From NCBI GenBank assembly GCA_020744425.1, contig JAGMUV010000006.1, positions 1,674,001-1,738,000 on the forward strand: DNA of 64,000 nt. Reading direction: 5' to 3'. Source of the DNA: Dactylonectria macrodidyma. Its lineage: Eukaryota > Ascomycota > Sordariomycetes > Hypocreales > Nectriaceae. Below the pieces are notes generated by a model. The model ran no database searches. It had not been told where the DNA came from and worked only from the letters and a program-made list of their open reading frames with translations. Position numbers and translations under genes: made by a program. Within the stretch, counting starts at the first letter, position 1. Every line of letters begins with the position of its first letter. Shown here piece after piece: positions 1 to 12,969 of this stretch.

Positions 1-464
<464 letters not shown>

Positions 465-2202
465 GATGAAGGAGATGGAAGAGACAAGACAACAGAATAC
501 AACAATCTGATTTATTTCAACACGAAAATCCGAGTGAGCAGAGAAGAGAGGGAGAAGAGGGGGAATGGAAGATCTGCGGCAGCAGCCCGACAGATCGTGC
601 CATTGACCCCTTTATAGTTTTTTTCCCCTTGTTTGTCCATGTTCTGAAGGCAGGCGCACCTCACACATCACTCACACACATCACGGCACAACAGTCAGCC
701 CAACTACAGCACCAGATACATAGAAACTACACTAATTCCATCATTCCCACCCCCGCGCACACTGGCTAGGGGCTTGTTCAGGTGGCATCACTGCCCCACG
801 AAAGCAAGCCGTCCAAGCCCCATCCGGCAAGCCCTGTGGGGAAGGTCGCAGAGCACGCCATCGACGAACAACTCACGCCGCGACGAGCTCTCCTCTCTTC
901 TCAAGGCGACGAGGGAAAATGGCTTGATCCTTTGGTTCGTTTTCTATCAAGGGAGCTCCGGTTGCCGGTGCTGCTGCTCCCCCTAAATGCCTCGTCGGCT
1001 ACCGGGGCGCCGACGTCCGAATGTCGTGCTCTCTGCGTTATTCGTTGCACGTACATGCTGTTATTAGTCTTGGACACTTTTGGTGCTCTCTTTCGTTGCG
1101 TTGCGAATGCCCCGCCGTCCCCGATTCCGACTTCCTGATGGACCCGGAGTCGCGGGACGGCACGAGAGGTTCTAGTTGTCCACAACTGCGGGGCATAAAT
1201 AATATAAATGACAGCGCGCATTTCTCTACTGCATCAAGCGCGTGGGCGAGGTAAAGAGGAGGGTGACAGAAGTGGAGGGGCTGAAGAGGGGAAAACACGA
1301 AGGGGGGACCGAAGACGGAAGGACGGATGTCATTGTCAACACCTACGTTATGGAGGGGGGATGGAATATGAAAGTCTACGCAAAAACTAGTCATCACGGC
1401 GAACAACGAACCACGGCCTCGAGCTTTATCGAGCTCGGGCCAGGGTTAAAAGAGATAGTTGGGAGTGAATGGATGGGGGGATGGCCCCAGCAGTTCGTTC
1501 TCGACTTGCGATGCGGCATTACCCAATGGCCAGGCGCAATGGTGCAATTGGCTTTGCTGGCAGATCTCCTCATGGGAACCGAAAAGGTCAATATGTAGCC
1601 TCGCTCAACGTGTTGCCTGATTGGCGATGGACCCTAGTAGAAATCACAGCTGAAGGGAAGCTGAGCTACGTATGGCACGACCCCTATGACGCCAGGCGAG
1701 GGGAGAGGGGAGAGGGGCAGGCACATGCTCTCGTACGACATGGCTGCTCGCGATGACCTCTTTCGATTCGTGCGCGCTAGAGCTTTGCATCGGACGGTCG
1801 CCCGGTTTCGTCATTGTTGAGGTGTAAGCCCACTTTCTTAAGGTCTTCTTTTTTTTTACCTCCGATTCCGTCGAAGTGCTTCGTTGCCTCTCCTTCAAGA
1901 TCCTCAAACATCCAACCCGGAAACAACAAAACGCCCGGTCCCAAATGATATTGCTCCAAATCCAGAAGCCCAGGGTTGACGTTAGGGCTCCCATCATCTA
2001 GATGAGTTTTCATCCAACCGTCAGCCCCTCCAGAACGCCGCCATTGTATCATTTCCTCTTTATCCCATCCCAACGTGTCCTGTCGTCACCTGAACTGTCC
2101 GTTCAGCCAATTAACCAGCCCGTGGTCCCAATCCCAAATATGTTTTCCAACCAGTAGCCAAGAGACGCTATTAGTCTCTCGCCGAGGCTGGTTTGCCGTC
2201 AT
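465..2202. other. Intergenic, no gene seen
   Basis: This stretch holds the upstream region of the MET17 gene and the downstream region of the MARVEL-like gene. It contains only short overlapping frames without family resemblance. A CACACATCAC-rich simple stretch lies at about 660-690. I see no tRNA or pseudogene. Confidence 0.6.
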
Positions 2203-2813
2203 TTATGCTTGCGACGTCTCGTTATTGAAACTCTTAGGCAACTTGCTGCTCCTCACGAACAGATCCTTGACTGTGAGTATAGTCGACGCGATCCAGATGG
2301 TAAACTGCGCGGCAGCAAAGACGGCGTCGGCACGGCCCGCCGCGCAGACGCCGCCACGGCAAAAGGTGAGGCCAGTCATGTACACCGCCAGTACGATGAA
2401 TCCGGCAAAGTAGAAGATGGTATTGGTCATATCCACGGCGATGGAGGCATAGGGGTGCGAGGCCCGCGGTGCGAAACGAGGCACCATCACGAGATAGAGG
2501 AGCGAGAGGAGAGAGAAGACGGAAGTAAAGGTGATGAAGAGAAAAGGTGTTGGCGATGCAGTTCGGCTCCCCTTCATGAAATAGTTGACAACTACAGATC
2601 TCGCAGTCAGTATGATGAACGCCTACCCAACCAGAGAGAAGTCCCCCTCGCCCGACATTCCTCGCGAGGACTTCCAAAACACAAAAGCCCGGGTCAAGCA
2701 AGACTTGAAGTCGAGGGGTTGCACAACGCACCTTTTGCGCTAAGGCCAAGACTCGTCAGAGCCATAGCGAGCTGCAACCCGCGAAGGATAGGAATGGCGG
2801 CAAACTTGGCCAT
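2203..2813 (-). CDS. MARVEL-like four-helix membrane protein
   Basis: A small integral membrane protein of about 156 residues, built from exon 1 at 2813-2732 (MAKFAAIPILRGLQLAMALT, then SLGLSAK) and exon 2 at 2591-2203. The intron starts GTGCGT and ends TGTAG, and the joint reads SAK-VVNYFMKGS. Four hydrophobic segments are visible at about residues 7-27, 42-64, 80-100 and 115-137. Short loops contain a Cys-rich turn (FCRGGVCAAGRA). The layout and the opening sequence resemble fungal MARVEL-domain proteins that sit in the plasma membrane or vesicles, but no catalytic residue is expected and the specific role is unknown. It stands alone, with more than 1.7 kb of gene-free DNA on each side. Confidence 0.75.
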
Positions 2814-5800
2814 GATGGGCGAATCTGCAGACTGCACGGGAACTTTGGAAGTGCTTGGTGAGACCTGAAAGAATATTCTCCACGCGGATATCACGAGCGA
2901 ATAAGTCGATGGAAAAGAGTGTGAGTTTCCAGGGAAATCGACCGTCAACCCAGAAAGAGAGAAGGAACTTCGGGAGAAACGAAACGTGGGAATATGTATG
3001 AAATCATCAAGGCCAGCAATCAAGACACTTCGCGGGCGATGTGGGGGTGCACTGTTCTTGTAGACTCGTGGGCAGCCACAGGAGGGACGAGCACATCCAA
3101 AGGGGAAATAGAGCCAACCAACGAGGGAGACTAGGAGGGCAAGGGAGTCCAAATGATGCTGTTTTTAGGACCAGAGGAACGTCGATCATGGATGGGCATG
3201 GACGGGCCGGCGTAAAGCAGGGGCTCAGGCATGACGATTTTGCCTGGAGATTTTCCCGAGATTTTCCCCAAGGCGGGCGTGTCTTAGAGGGAATTATCCT
3301 GCCGGCGTATCGTGTCGAGACTTTGGACGCCCGTCAACGCCCGCCTGAGACGGGTTCCTCAAAGTGAAACGGCTTGGTTCCAGGGGCGGACGTCGCTGTC
3401 AATGCGCGGGCCTTTTTTCTTGCATGTCCGTGTGGGATTCGAGGTAGGATTCCAGGTGGGCTCTTGGGCGGGTAGGTGCTTGCGCAGGACGAATGCCATC
3501 CAACAAGCACTCTGTACAGATAAGTACAATAGCATTTCTCCGACTGAGCCCCTGTTGCAGCTGCAAGGCACCAACCAGTTGAGCGAGGTTGTTGGGTTAT
3601 AGATGCGGATGTGTAGCCGTATGGGTCGCCGACGATGAGCCGCATAATGACCAAAGATGCGACGCCTAGCCAGCCAAGGAATTGATTGATACTTACTGCG
3701 TAGAATTGATGAGTTTTTCAGAATGCGCATCTAATTAACCAGTGCACGGAGCACGAGCAGGTGGTCTAAAAGGTGGGGCGCGTGTTTGGCTCACAAACGA
3801 GTAATCGGAATCCTAACCGAAGGCATCACCGTTTCTCGCCCGCAAGCCAGATCCCACAGTTGGTTGGGTTGCAAACCCAACTGGGTTACGAACCCAACTC
3901 TTGATCGTTAGCCATTGAGCGTCATTAGCCTTTGGTTTTGGATCTGAGGTGCGACCCCTCCGTCCCGTGGATCCGTCATGATGGATCCATGGATCCATTT
4001 CAGGATCCAATCCTTGTGCGATTGCGAGCTTCGGGAGATTGTTGGGGGGTCGGGAGGGCCAGCCGGAATGCGGTTGCAACAGGACGGTGGAGCAGCCAGG
4101 ACTTTCCTCGGCGGATGGTCAACGCAGTTCAAAGACACTGCTGTTCACCTCAGCCGACAATGTTCAACTGTCGATTTTAAAAAGGCCGTCATGACGGCGA
4201 CAAGAGCAAGCGCTTCAAGTGGTACTCAATGTTTGATGCGTTAGTTCCTCCTGCTATCACAATGATCGGCTGCTCAGCCTCCCATAGCAATCTCGTGGTG
4301 ATCTGCGTTCTAGGTGGATTTACTAGTCCCTCGGATACTTTATGGAAGAGACAAATGCCTGGTTTCTAGACAGTTACTCGCTGACCAATTATCCGCCTGC
4401 GATGTGATGTCCAAAAGTGTGTGACTTGAAGAGACAGGTGACTCGCTCAAACAGGAAGCGTTGCAGTTTCCTGGTGTTCGCTCGCAGGCCATCTATTTTA
4501 ATCCGTCCCGTTTCGTTACGAAACCTGAATGGCGCATATACCTACTCTTATCCGGAAGAGGGCGGTTGCATCGCATCACATCGCATTCCGCAAGCAGGGT
4601 CAAGAAGAGGCATTCTCCAGCGAAGAGGAAGCTCCGATGTGGTACAATGCCAATATGCCGACATTCAACCTGTGACGATCTTGATTTCATGCATGCATGC
4701 ACCACAAAGCGACGCGGCAGCCTAGCGTCGATGCATGACGAGAAGCGCAGGAAATAGCCCCGGCACAAATGAAAGTGTATGAGTCAGCAGACAGGGAGTC
4801 GTATCTGAACAATGGAGGTGCGACATTGATAATGGAGCAAAAGGAAGAAGCCTAGATATGGAGATGTAGAAGCAGGAGGTAGAAGAGAGGATAGTCATAT
4901 ACGGGATAGTAGAAGGCCGTGTCAACCAAGGTTCAAGTGCCGAGGAGGACAACCTGTAGAAAGAGGGAGTGTCGAATCAAGGGAGCGAAAGCCACCATGG
5001 GTAGTGAAGGCGATGATCATTCACGGGGTGTTTAGGAGGGGACGGAGACATGGCCAGTTGACACAACATGGAGGATTTCCTATTCTAGAATTTATGGATG
5101 TCAGAGTTTGGTGATGGCCGGCCAGAAGGGTCAGAAATCAATCAAGCCGAGCGTGTGACTAGCTGGCGGAGGAGACGAGACGGCATGACAACTGTCTACA
5201 GATTGATTGGTGTTGAGGGTCCGGGCAGTGTGCATAAGCAGCTAAGGAAATAAATCCAAAAACGATGTGCCGCCTTCACATGCAACCGAAAGGCACCCGA
5301 AAACCATGACGGAGTAGCGGCTGGCGTGTGATCCCATGGATGGGGGACAGGCCGAGCCAAAACGCTGAAGAAGGGTTGGTCAAATCGTGGAAAATCGGAT
5401 TTGGTGGGATGGGATTGGGACACAGCAGCTATCTGGGGGAGCTTCCCACCCCACTCTGGGGGTGCTGCAGCCACTAATCAGAGTCTAGCGCTCAGCGCTT
5501 GTGTGGCCAGGCGGCGGAGCAGAGGCAAAAACCCATGCAGGAGACGGGATGCACATGGAAATCAGAGCTGGGAGATGCTTGTTGGCCCTTTGTTATATGA
5601 CGTTGTATCCTTGCTTGTGTTGTACTGTTTTGTGAAAAAAAGGGACGGGATATCTCGATGTGCAATACCAACAGAAAGAACAGGTGATGTCGACAATCAT
5701 GATACGAAGTGCTTGATCCCAATGGAACTGGCTGATGCTTCAACCCAGCACTGAAGCAACCGAGCCGAGATCAAATGGCCTGGGGAAAGACACGGGCAGG

Positions 5801-6913
5801 GGCTGACCCCGCATCCATATCTCCCTTGATCTTGGCTTGCAGCTTTCTCACCTCACAACGTCAAATGTATGGACGCCATGTCTCTTGGAAGCTGCGCACT
5901 TCCCAGGTTCGTTCTCAGCCCGCGCATTTCGGGGTGAATCCATGGTCCGCCTCGGCGTATCTAACCCCCCCGTCCGTCCACGACCCGTGCAGCCAGGGAA
6001 ACAAAGAAAAGAAAGAAAAAAGCTATTTTATTTAACGTAGGGAGTACCAAGGTATGGTACGGAGTAATTAGAGGTACTATGTAGGGAGAATCTCCAGAGG
6101 GCTTCCCCACAAGTCCTCCCTTTCCAGTCCCCTGGGTGCCTCCTCGGCCCATCTCTTCCTAGGCTTCGGAGAAGAAGCAACTTCAGATGATGATCCCCGA
6201 CTTCCAAAGGCCACGCCTAGCCCAAGTGGTCATCCCAACTTCCCTCCATGGCATCATGGCCTCGGCTGCCTCCACTGAAAAGGGGCGCCATCCCGCTCCC
6301 CAGCATGCCCGTGGCCAATCTGCGGTGCTCCATCTGGGCCAAAACCACCCATGTGGCGACCCCAGAACGAGTGGCAGTGACGCTACGGACGCTACGGACG
6401 CCAAATAATCTGGGGCTGCCGAGGCCCAGGGCCGCCTCGGTCCTGGTGTTGTTGCGAACGCCCATGCCAACTGTCGCAAGCCTCCCTACCTCCCAAGGCT
6501 GAAGCAGAGTCAAAAGCTAGTCCATTCGCCGCCTCTTTCTCTTTTGCGCCATCTCTAGAAATCTTCCCCGTCGCTCCTCATCCCTCATCCAGCGCCGTTC
6601 CCCTCCGTCACTCCTCCCGTGACCCGCCGCAGCTCCTTCCCCCTTCAGCCACCATCCCAGAGGAAGACGCGAGACCGGAGGCTACTTTGCTGTGCATCCC
6701 GTCTCCTTCTATCCTTACCAAGTCCCTTATTATTTCTTCCTCGCCAGATCGCTCCCGTGTAATCTGTGTCTCCCCTGCCAGCTCGGCGTCCACTCCAGCG
6801 AATCGGGATTCCTAGCGACCTCTCCCCCGCGTCCTGTCTGACCCAACTGCATCAACACTATCCTTACCATCGTCAGTGGCCACTCCCAGTGCCGCGCCCA
6901 ATTTATTCCCACC
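2814..6913. other. Intergenic 4.1 kb, no gene seen
   Basis: No recognisable coding region was found on either strand. Local features are an alternating palindrome at 3863-3898 and a cluster of four GGATCC words at 3969-4008. The last 400 bases (about 6510-6913) are pyrimidine-rich and form the likely promoter and leader of the acyl-CoA synthetase gene. Confidence 0.6.
3863..3898. repeat. Alternating inverted repeats (GGGTT/AACCC)
   Basis: Two back-to-back hairpins are visible. The arms GTTGGGTT (3863-3870) and AACCCAAC (3874-3881) are separated by 3 nt. The arms TGGGTT (3882-3887) and AACCCA (3891-3896) are again separated by 3 nt. The inner arms can also pair with each other. No coding sequence surrounds it, and its function is unknown. 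Confidence 0.8.
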
Positions 6914-9147
6914 ATGGCGATCCAACGAGACCCCGTAGCCTACCACAAAAAACTGTCCACTCCGCCTCCGCCTGGCGTTCCTTATGGCGTCCCGATCCCT
7001 GCCTCGGAGCGCCCCAATCGCTCCGCCGTCTACCGTCACTGGGCCGTCCGCGATGAGCCTCTCCTGACCACCCTCGACCCCGAGACCCAGACCACCCATG
7101 ACCTCTTTGACAAGAGCGCCCAGAAGTTTCCCAATGCCAGATGCCTCGGAACCCGTCATTGGAATCCCGCCACCCAGTCTTGGGAGGAGAAGTACGACTG
7201 GCTAAGCTACTCCCAAGTCGATACTCGGAGGAAGAACTTTGGCGCTGGCATCGTGGAAATTCACCAGCGTATCAATTACCCTGCCGATAAGTATGGCGTT
7301 GGATTGTGGTCCCCGAACCGCGCCGAATGGCAAATCACCGGTATGTCAACCAGTTGGTCACACCAGTGAGTATACCTAAACTAATTATTCCCATCTATAG
7401 ATCTTGGCCTAGCTTCTCAAGCCCTCTACTCAGTCTCGCTCTACGAAACCCTCGGCCCTGATACCACCGAATACATCATCAACCATGCTGAAGTTGCCTG
7501 CGTTGTCTGCTCCTTGCCACACATCCCAGTCCTCCTCAAGATGTCCCCCCGCCTACCGAGTCTGAAGCTCATCGTCTCTGTTGACCCCCTTGACCACGGC
7601 GAGCTGGCGTCTCACACCAAGGCTTCCGTCCTCAACGAAATCGCCTCTAACCATGGCATCCAAATTTACTCCATGGCCCAGGTCGAGGAGATTGGCGCGA
7701 GGTCAGGACGCGCCCCGCGGGCCCCAAGCGCCGACGATGTGACCACCATCAACTACACTTCTGGCACCACGGGAAACCCTAAGGGTGTTCTCATCACACA
7801 TCGAAACGCTGTCGCTGCTATTTCGGCCGGCCGAGTTAACGGTAATGTCGGCCCTAAGGACGTCCACATGTCCTATCTCCCCTTGGCCCACATCTACGGC
7901 CGTCTGATCGACCAAATCGCTCTGACCGAGGGTGCTGCCATTGGCTTCTTTCGGGGAGACATCCTTGGCTTGGTGGATGATATGAAGATCCTCCGACCTA
8001 CCGGCTTCATCTCCGTCCCTCGCCTTTTCAACCGCTTCAGTTCAGCGATTCAGACTGCTACCATCAAGGCAGACGGTACACGAGGTGCTCTCTCCAGGCA
8101 CATCATCAACACCAAGAAGACCAATATGCGGGCCGCACCGGGCAAGGCCTCCAACACTCACTTCTTTTACGATAGAATCTGGACACCCAAGGTCAAGGCC
8201 GCTGTAGGTCTTGAGCGGGCCCACAGCATGGTTAGCGGAAGCGCCCAGCTTGACCCAGATGTCCAGGACTTCCTACGTGCTGCCTTTGCCAACCACTTTG
8301 CCCAGGGTTTCGGTATGACTGAGACATATGCCGTTGGAACCATCCAGGCGCGCGGTGACTTCAGCCTTGGCAATATCGGTCCTCCCATGGCTTGTATGGA
8401 GGTCTGTCTCGAGTCAGTTCCCGAGTTCGAATACACCGTGGATGATAAGCCCAATCCCCGTGGTGAATTGTTGCTTCGTGGCCCCGCCGTTTTCCGCGAG
8501 TATTACAAGAACGACGAGGAGACGAAGAAGTCCCTTGACGCCGACGGTTGGTTCCACAGCGGCGACATCGCTGAGGTTGACAAGATGGGTCGCTTCAAGA
8601 TTATCGATCGCAAGAAGAACGTTCTCAAGCTGTCCCAGGGCGAGTATATCTCTCCGGAACGCATTGAGAATGTCTTCTTGGGAGCTACCAACCTTGTGAA
8701 CATGGCATATGTGCATGGTGACGGTACCCAATCGACTCTCGTAGGCATTTTCGGCATCGATGTGGAGCACTTTGCTCCATTTGCCAGCAAGATTTTGCAA
8801 GAGAGCATCACTCCCAGTGACGTGTCTGCTGTCAAGACCGCGGCAAACCATCCGAAGGTCAAGGAAAAGTTCCTGAAGCATCTGGACGCCATCGCCCGGA
8901 AGCACAAGTTTAACAGCTTTGAGAAGGTGCGGAATGTTCACCTGGAGGTGGATCCTTTCACCATTGACAACGGGCTTTTCACACCCACGTACGTATCACC
9001 ATCTAAGTAATTCAAAGCGGATCATAGACTAACAGTACAACCAGGCTCAAGCTTAAGCGACCACAGACAGCCAAAGCTTTCCGAGGGCACATTGATCGCA
9101 TGTATGAGGAACTTACTGCTGAAGAGACCAGCAAGGCCAAGCTGTAA
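6914..9147 (+). CDS. FAA2: Long-chain acyl-CoA synthetase, peroxisomal type
   Basis: Activates fatty acids to acyl-CoA with ATP and CoA, feeding beta-oxidation or lipid synthesis. Exons are 6914-7340, 7401-8988 and 9045-9147, giving 705 residues, the usual size for this family. The introns are 60 and 56 nt with GTATGT and GTACGT donors. The ANL-superfamily motifs appear in order: the ATP loop YTSGTTGNPKG at about residue 260, YLPLAHIYGR at about 300, GFGMTETYAVGT at about 445, and GWFHSGDIAEVDKMGRFKI followed by DRKKN at about 525-550. The C-terminus SKAKL ends in AKL, a recognised PTS1 variant, so peroxisomal import is inferred. The start codon is the first ATG after a pyrimidine-rich leader and gives the expected N-terminus. 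Other isoforms of the family lack this tail, so the FAA2-like assignment rests mainly on it. Confidence 0.93.
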
Positions 9148-9773
9148 TATTAAGAATAAGAAGCTTTTGTTCAAAGCATGACATATCGATATAGGAGTTG
9201 GAGTCATTGCGTGGTGTGTGGGTTTGGATCTTCACAACAGAAAGACACTAGATGTTTGTGAACTGTAGCCTGACAATGATGCATGCAGATTATTTGTTCC
9301 TCAATTTTGCTCAATTACTGACTTAACTTTCTAAAACGCGACTTAAATATGCCAATTGATTTTTTAACCTTCAGCTTAAAAAGAAAACGATAGCAAAAGA
9401 TAGCTAGTATTTTAAAGGCCTTTCGATTGTTATAAATCCCAAGGCTAGCAGTTAAATAGCTATTTTATGCTTAGTCAGTGTGAGCCCGAAGTTTATCCGG
9501 CGCTTTTTAAAGTCTACTACATTTCTTTTAAATAACATAAATAAGTATATAAAGACCCAATCAAGCTATAAGCAGCTATACTGGACTAATTTATGTTTTT
9601 CCGGAGTTTAAACCTAGTAGCGTCTTCTTAACCCCTTCTAAAACGTATGACCACCTAAACATGATTCAACAGGGCAATGTGGTAAGTAATAACTTCATTT
9701 GATACCTCTCTTTCCAAGCGCAATCTCTCTCGCAGGCTCCCTATCGCATCTTATCCTACTAGATGTCGCTCCC
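9148..9773. other. AT-rich intergenic island
   Basis: Between about 9280 and 9680 the DNA is clearly richer in A and T than its surroundings, with many TAAA/TTTA words and no reading frame. This looks like a decayed repeat in a genome with ancient C-to-T repeat mutation, but no transposon family can be named from what is left. The rest is flanking sequence of the two neighbouring genes. Confidence 0.55.
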
Positions 9774-12700
9774 ATGAGTTTTGGGCTTACCGAGACTGCG
9801 ATCAGGACGCATATCGACCTCACGGGTGATTCGCCTTGCCCTCCCACCAACTCGTTCCCTCACGCGCCGATCCAGCTACTCCCTATCCAGCATGAGGAGC
9901 CTCCGCTCAAGCGGAGACGCGTCGAAAATGCCGTCACGCTTCGGCGCAGCCTTAAGGAGTGTCTACAGGACCAGGTTCTCCCACACGTCAGCAAGGTAGT
10001 GAGGACGCTGCCGGAGGGCCTTTACCATGTCGACAAGATCGCCGTCCAGGTATGAAAAGGTACTATCAAAGGATTAGACGCGGGAGTGCTAACGCAGATG
10101 GTTTAACGCAGGCCATGACCACACTTGCTAGAAGCGCGAGGTTCCGGACGCGACTCGACGAAACCAACGGCTATCTGACGCCTCAAGACGAGGATGTTGT
10201 CGCGGAAAGGATACGAGACGAAATCACGAGGCTCACGAAGCTCCCAGTACGTGCAACCAGAGTTGAAACACATCCTACAAGCTAATTTTTGAGAAGGAAA
10301 ATCGGATACATATCGATTCACCCTCGGTCGTGCTGCTACCACATACCATAAACCCCTTAGGGCCGGGATCGGAGCCCGCGCGTAAACATCCACCTAAGGC
10401 TACCTGGATGGCACATTTAACGGCCAATGAAAAATTATACGACATACTCGACTTTGAACGCCTGCCATATAGACACCGAGTCAAGCGAACCCAGCCTCAA
10501 TCTAAGAACCCGTATTTCCACCTCAACGAACGACCATATCAATCCGCAGCAGGCCGCAATGCCATTGCCAAGGGCGCTTTACGACCCATTATATCACGCC
10601 GCATACCTTCACAACCTACAGTCTACCACGTCGACTTTACACAAGACGAGATATCCGAGATCGCCAAGTGTGTCTCCGAATACGAGAATCATGAGGTTCC
10701 TGCCACTTTGGAGGCCCTCGCTGAGCGATGTCACATTTACGATATTCCCAGGTCAGCGATAGGCAGGCTAAAAGGACGGACTGTCGAAGATGTGCGAAAC
10801 TTCTGCGCAGACTTGCTCGCGGGGAAAGTGACGCCGGCTTCTGACATCCGCGTGCTGTCCATGAGCCCAGATACCGACAACGAACGAGCACAGTTGGAGC
10901 GATCAAGCCGAGTCACCTCGTTGCTGCTTGCTCGCGAGATGGAGGGCAACATTGGCTTCGGACGAACGAGACAGCTCGTCCACTTTCAAAACGAATTTAA
11001 AAAGGCTCGGGAGGACAGCATGCGGGTCGTGGCCGAGTTCACCAACTGCGCCGGAGATATCACGACTGGATCCTGGGTCTCCGACGAGGGCATGATACTG
11101 GGCACCACGGCACACTCCGACACCCATAATCAACAATACAACAAACCTGGCAACTTGCTTCTTTGCTCTACGACCGACGGCACGCTTCGGGCGTTCGAAG
11201 ATCACCGAATACCCAGACCCATGGTGGAAACGGGCGAAAACTCGACGGAAGCTATGCGTCACAGCCAGGACCCGTGGCTCTACTCGTCGGTCGTATCATC
11301 CGACTACGACGACATCTTGAAGCTCGTTTACACGTCCAGCTTCGATAATACGGTCAAGGTTTGGAAAACCGATACGCATTGCCGGAACATGGTGTGCATA
11401 GCGACATGGAAACACAAGAGCAGGGTCAACTTTGTCGTCGCGTCCAGGGATGGGTCGGGCCGCGTCGCCACGGCCGCCGACTCGCCAACCGAAGCCATTC
11501 GCATCTACCAGGTCACTCCAGGCGACAGTATGGGCGTTCGCGACAGCCCCTACCAGAGCCTCTCATGTTCACGAATCGACGCCGATGGCTCCGACAAGTG
11601 GGCATATTTCCCCGCGACCATGCGATGGGGTATAGGAACTAGCACGAAACATTTACTCCTGATTGGGTATTCGCCCCGGAGCCTGAGTGGCGATGACCTC
11701 GATATCCCAGAGGACAAACGGAACTCGGGCGAGATTACTCTGTGGGATGCCGAGGAAGGGCGGCGGCTCCCTGTCATGACGGCCTCAACAGCCAACGTCT
11801 TTGAGGTTGCGTGGCACCCGACACTCCCATGTTTCATCATTGCGTGTACGCCTTGCACCTTTTCGATTGACCATAACGTCAAGACCCAAATCCATTTATT
11901 CCGGCAAGACTTCGAGCGCGAAGACGTGGCCTACAATCAATTCCAGTCCCTCGATTGTCAGGGATCAGACATCAACGAGCTGACGCTTCAGCATAACTCG
12001 ATCAGCTATGTATACATCACGGCGGCATGTACGGATGGCAACACCTACGTCTGGGACACGGCGCAGGGCGACAAGCCGATTCACACATTGAAGCACGGCT
12101 ACCCCTTGGAGGAGTTCTACGATGACCGCGAGAGGGAGGACACGGGCGTCAAGTTCACAGCCTGGGGCAAGTCGCCGGATCGCTTTTACACGGGGTCCAG
12201 CGACGGCAAGGTTAAGGTGTGGAATGTGCGCCAGAAAGGCCAGCCCTTTGTGCGCACCCTGCTGGAGGCCCCCGGGCCCATCTCGTTTGGCGCATTTTCT
12301 CCGGACATGACGAAGCTAGCCGTCGGCGATGCCACCGGTCGCGTCTTTATCTTATCTGTGGATGAGAGGGATGAGCACGAGTCTCACTTCGTCACGTTGC
12401 CCGGGTCTAAACGACGAGTCCGGCGGCCCAAGCCTCTAATACCACACCCTGAACCCGCCCATCCAGATGACACTTTCTTCGACGCGTATGGCGGCATGGG
12501 CGCGAAACGCAAAGACAAGGATAAACCGGAACCCGACGTAGCCTCCTACTCTCGGGACACATACCTCGAGTCCCAGCAGCTCGTTCTCGACCGCAACCCG
12601 GTCATCGGCGCTGTCCAAGGCCCACAGTACGCGGCGACGGGGCTCTTCCGGCGGGAGGCCCACCTCGACGACGACCCGTCGCAGCCCCTCCTGGCCGACT

Positions 12701-12969
12701 TCGAGCGCCACCAGCAGGCCAGCGCCGCCGCGAGCCGCGGACTCCGGCGCCGCTCCCTGCGCCGCCTCAAGATGCCCGGCCCCGCCAACACGGAGCTCCG
12801 GGACGCCCACGGGGCCAACCGCAGCCGTGATTTACACATCACCGACCTGCCCGAGCCCGAGGCACGGGGGTTGGTCATGGAAGGGGCCTTGCTGGACCCC
12901 GAGGAGGATTGGGGGTTCGAGTATGAGGAGATGCCCGTGGGGTCGCCTTCCGAGACGTCTCCCCCCTGA
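9774..12969 (+). CDS. Large fungal WD40-repeat protein
   Basis: I assemble three exons: 9774-10049, 10112-10246, and about 10297-12969 (the third acceptor may be 10294), giving about 1,027 residues. Introns carry GTATGA and GTACGT donors, and the second has a GCTAAT branch-like site. The N-terminus has a basic nuclear-type signal (LKRRRVENA, about residue 43). The middle part (about 11,100-12,400) has WD40 blades, for example FDNTVKVWKTD, GEITLWDAEEG, GNTYVWDTAQG and GKVKVWNVRQK. The tail is low-complexity and Arg/Glu rich. WNVR resembles the WDxR box that binds DDB1, so a CRL4 adaptor role (as for Dos1/Raf1 or DIM-8 type proteins in heterochromatin control) is possible but unproven. I do not recognise an exact orthologue. 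Confidence 0.8.
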
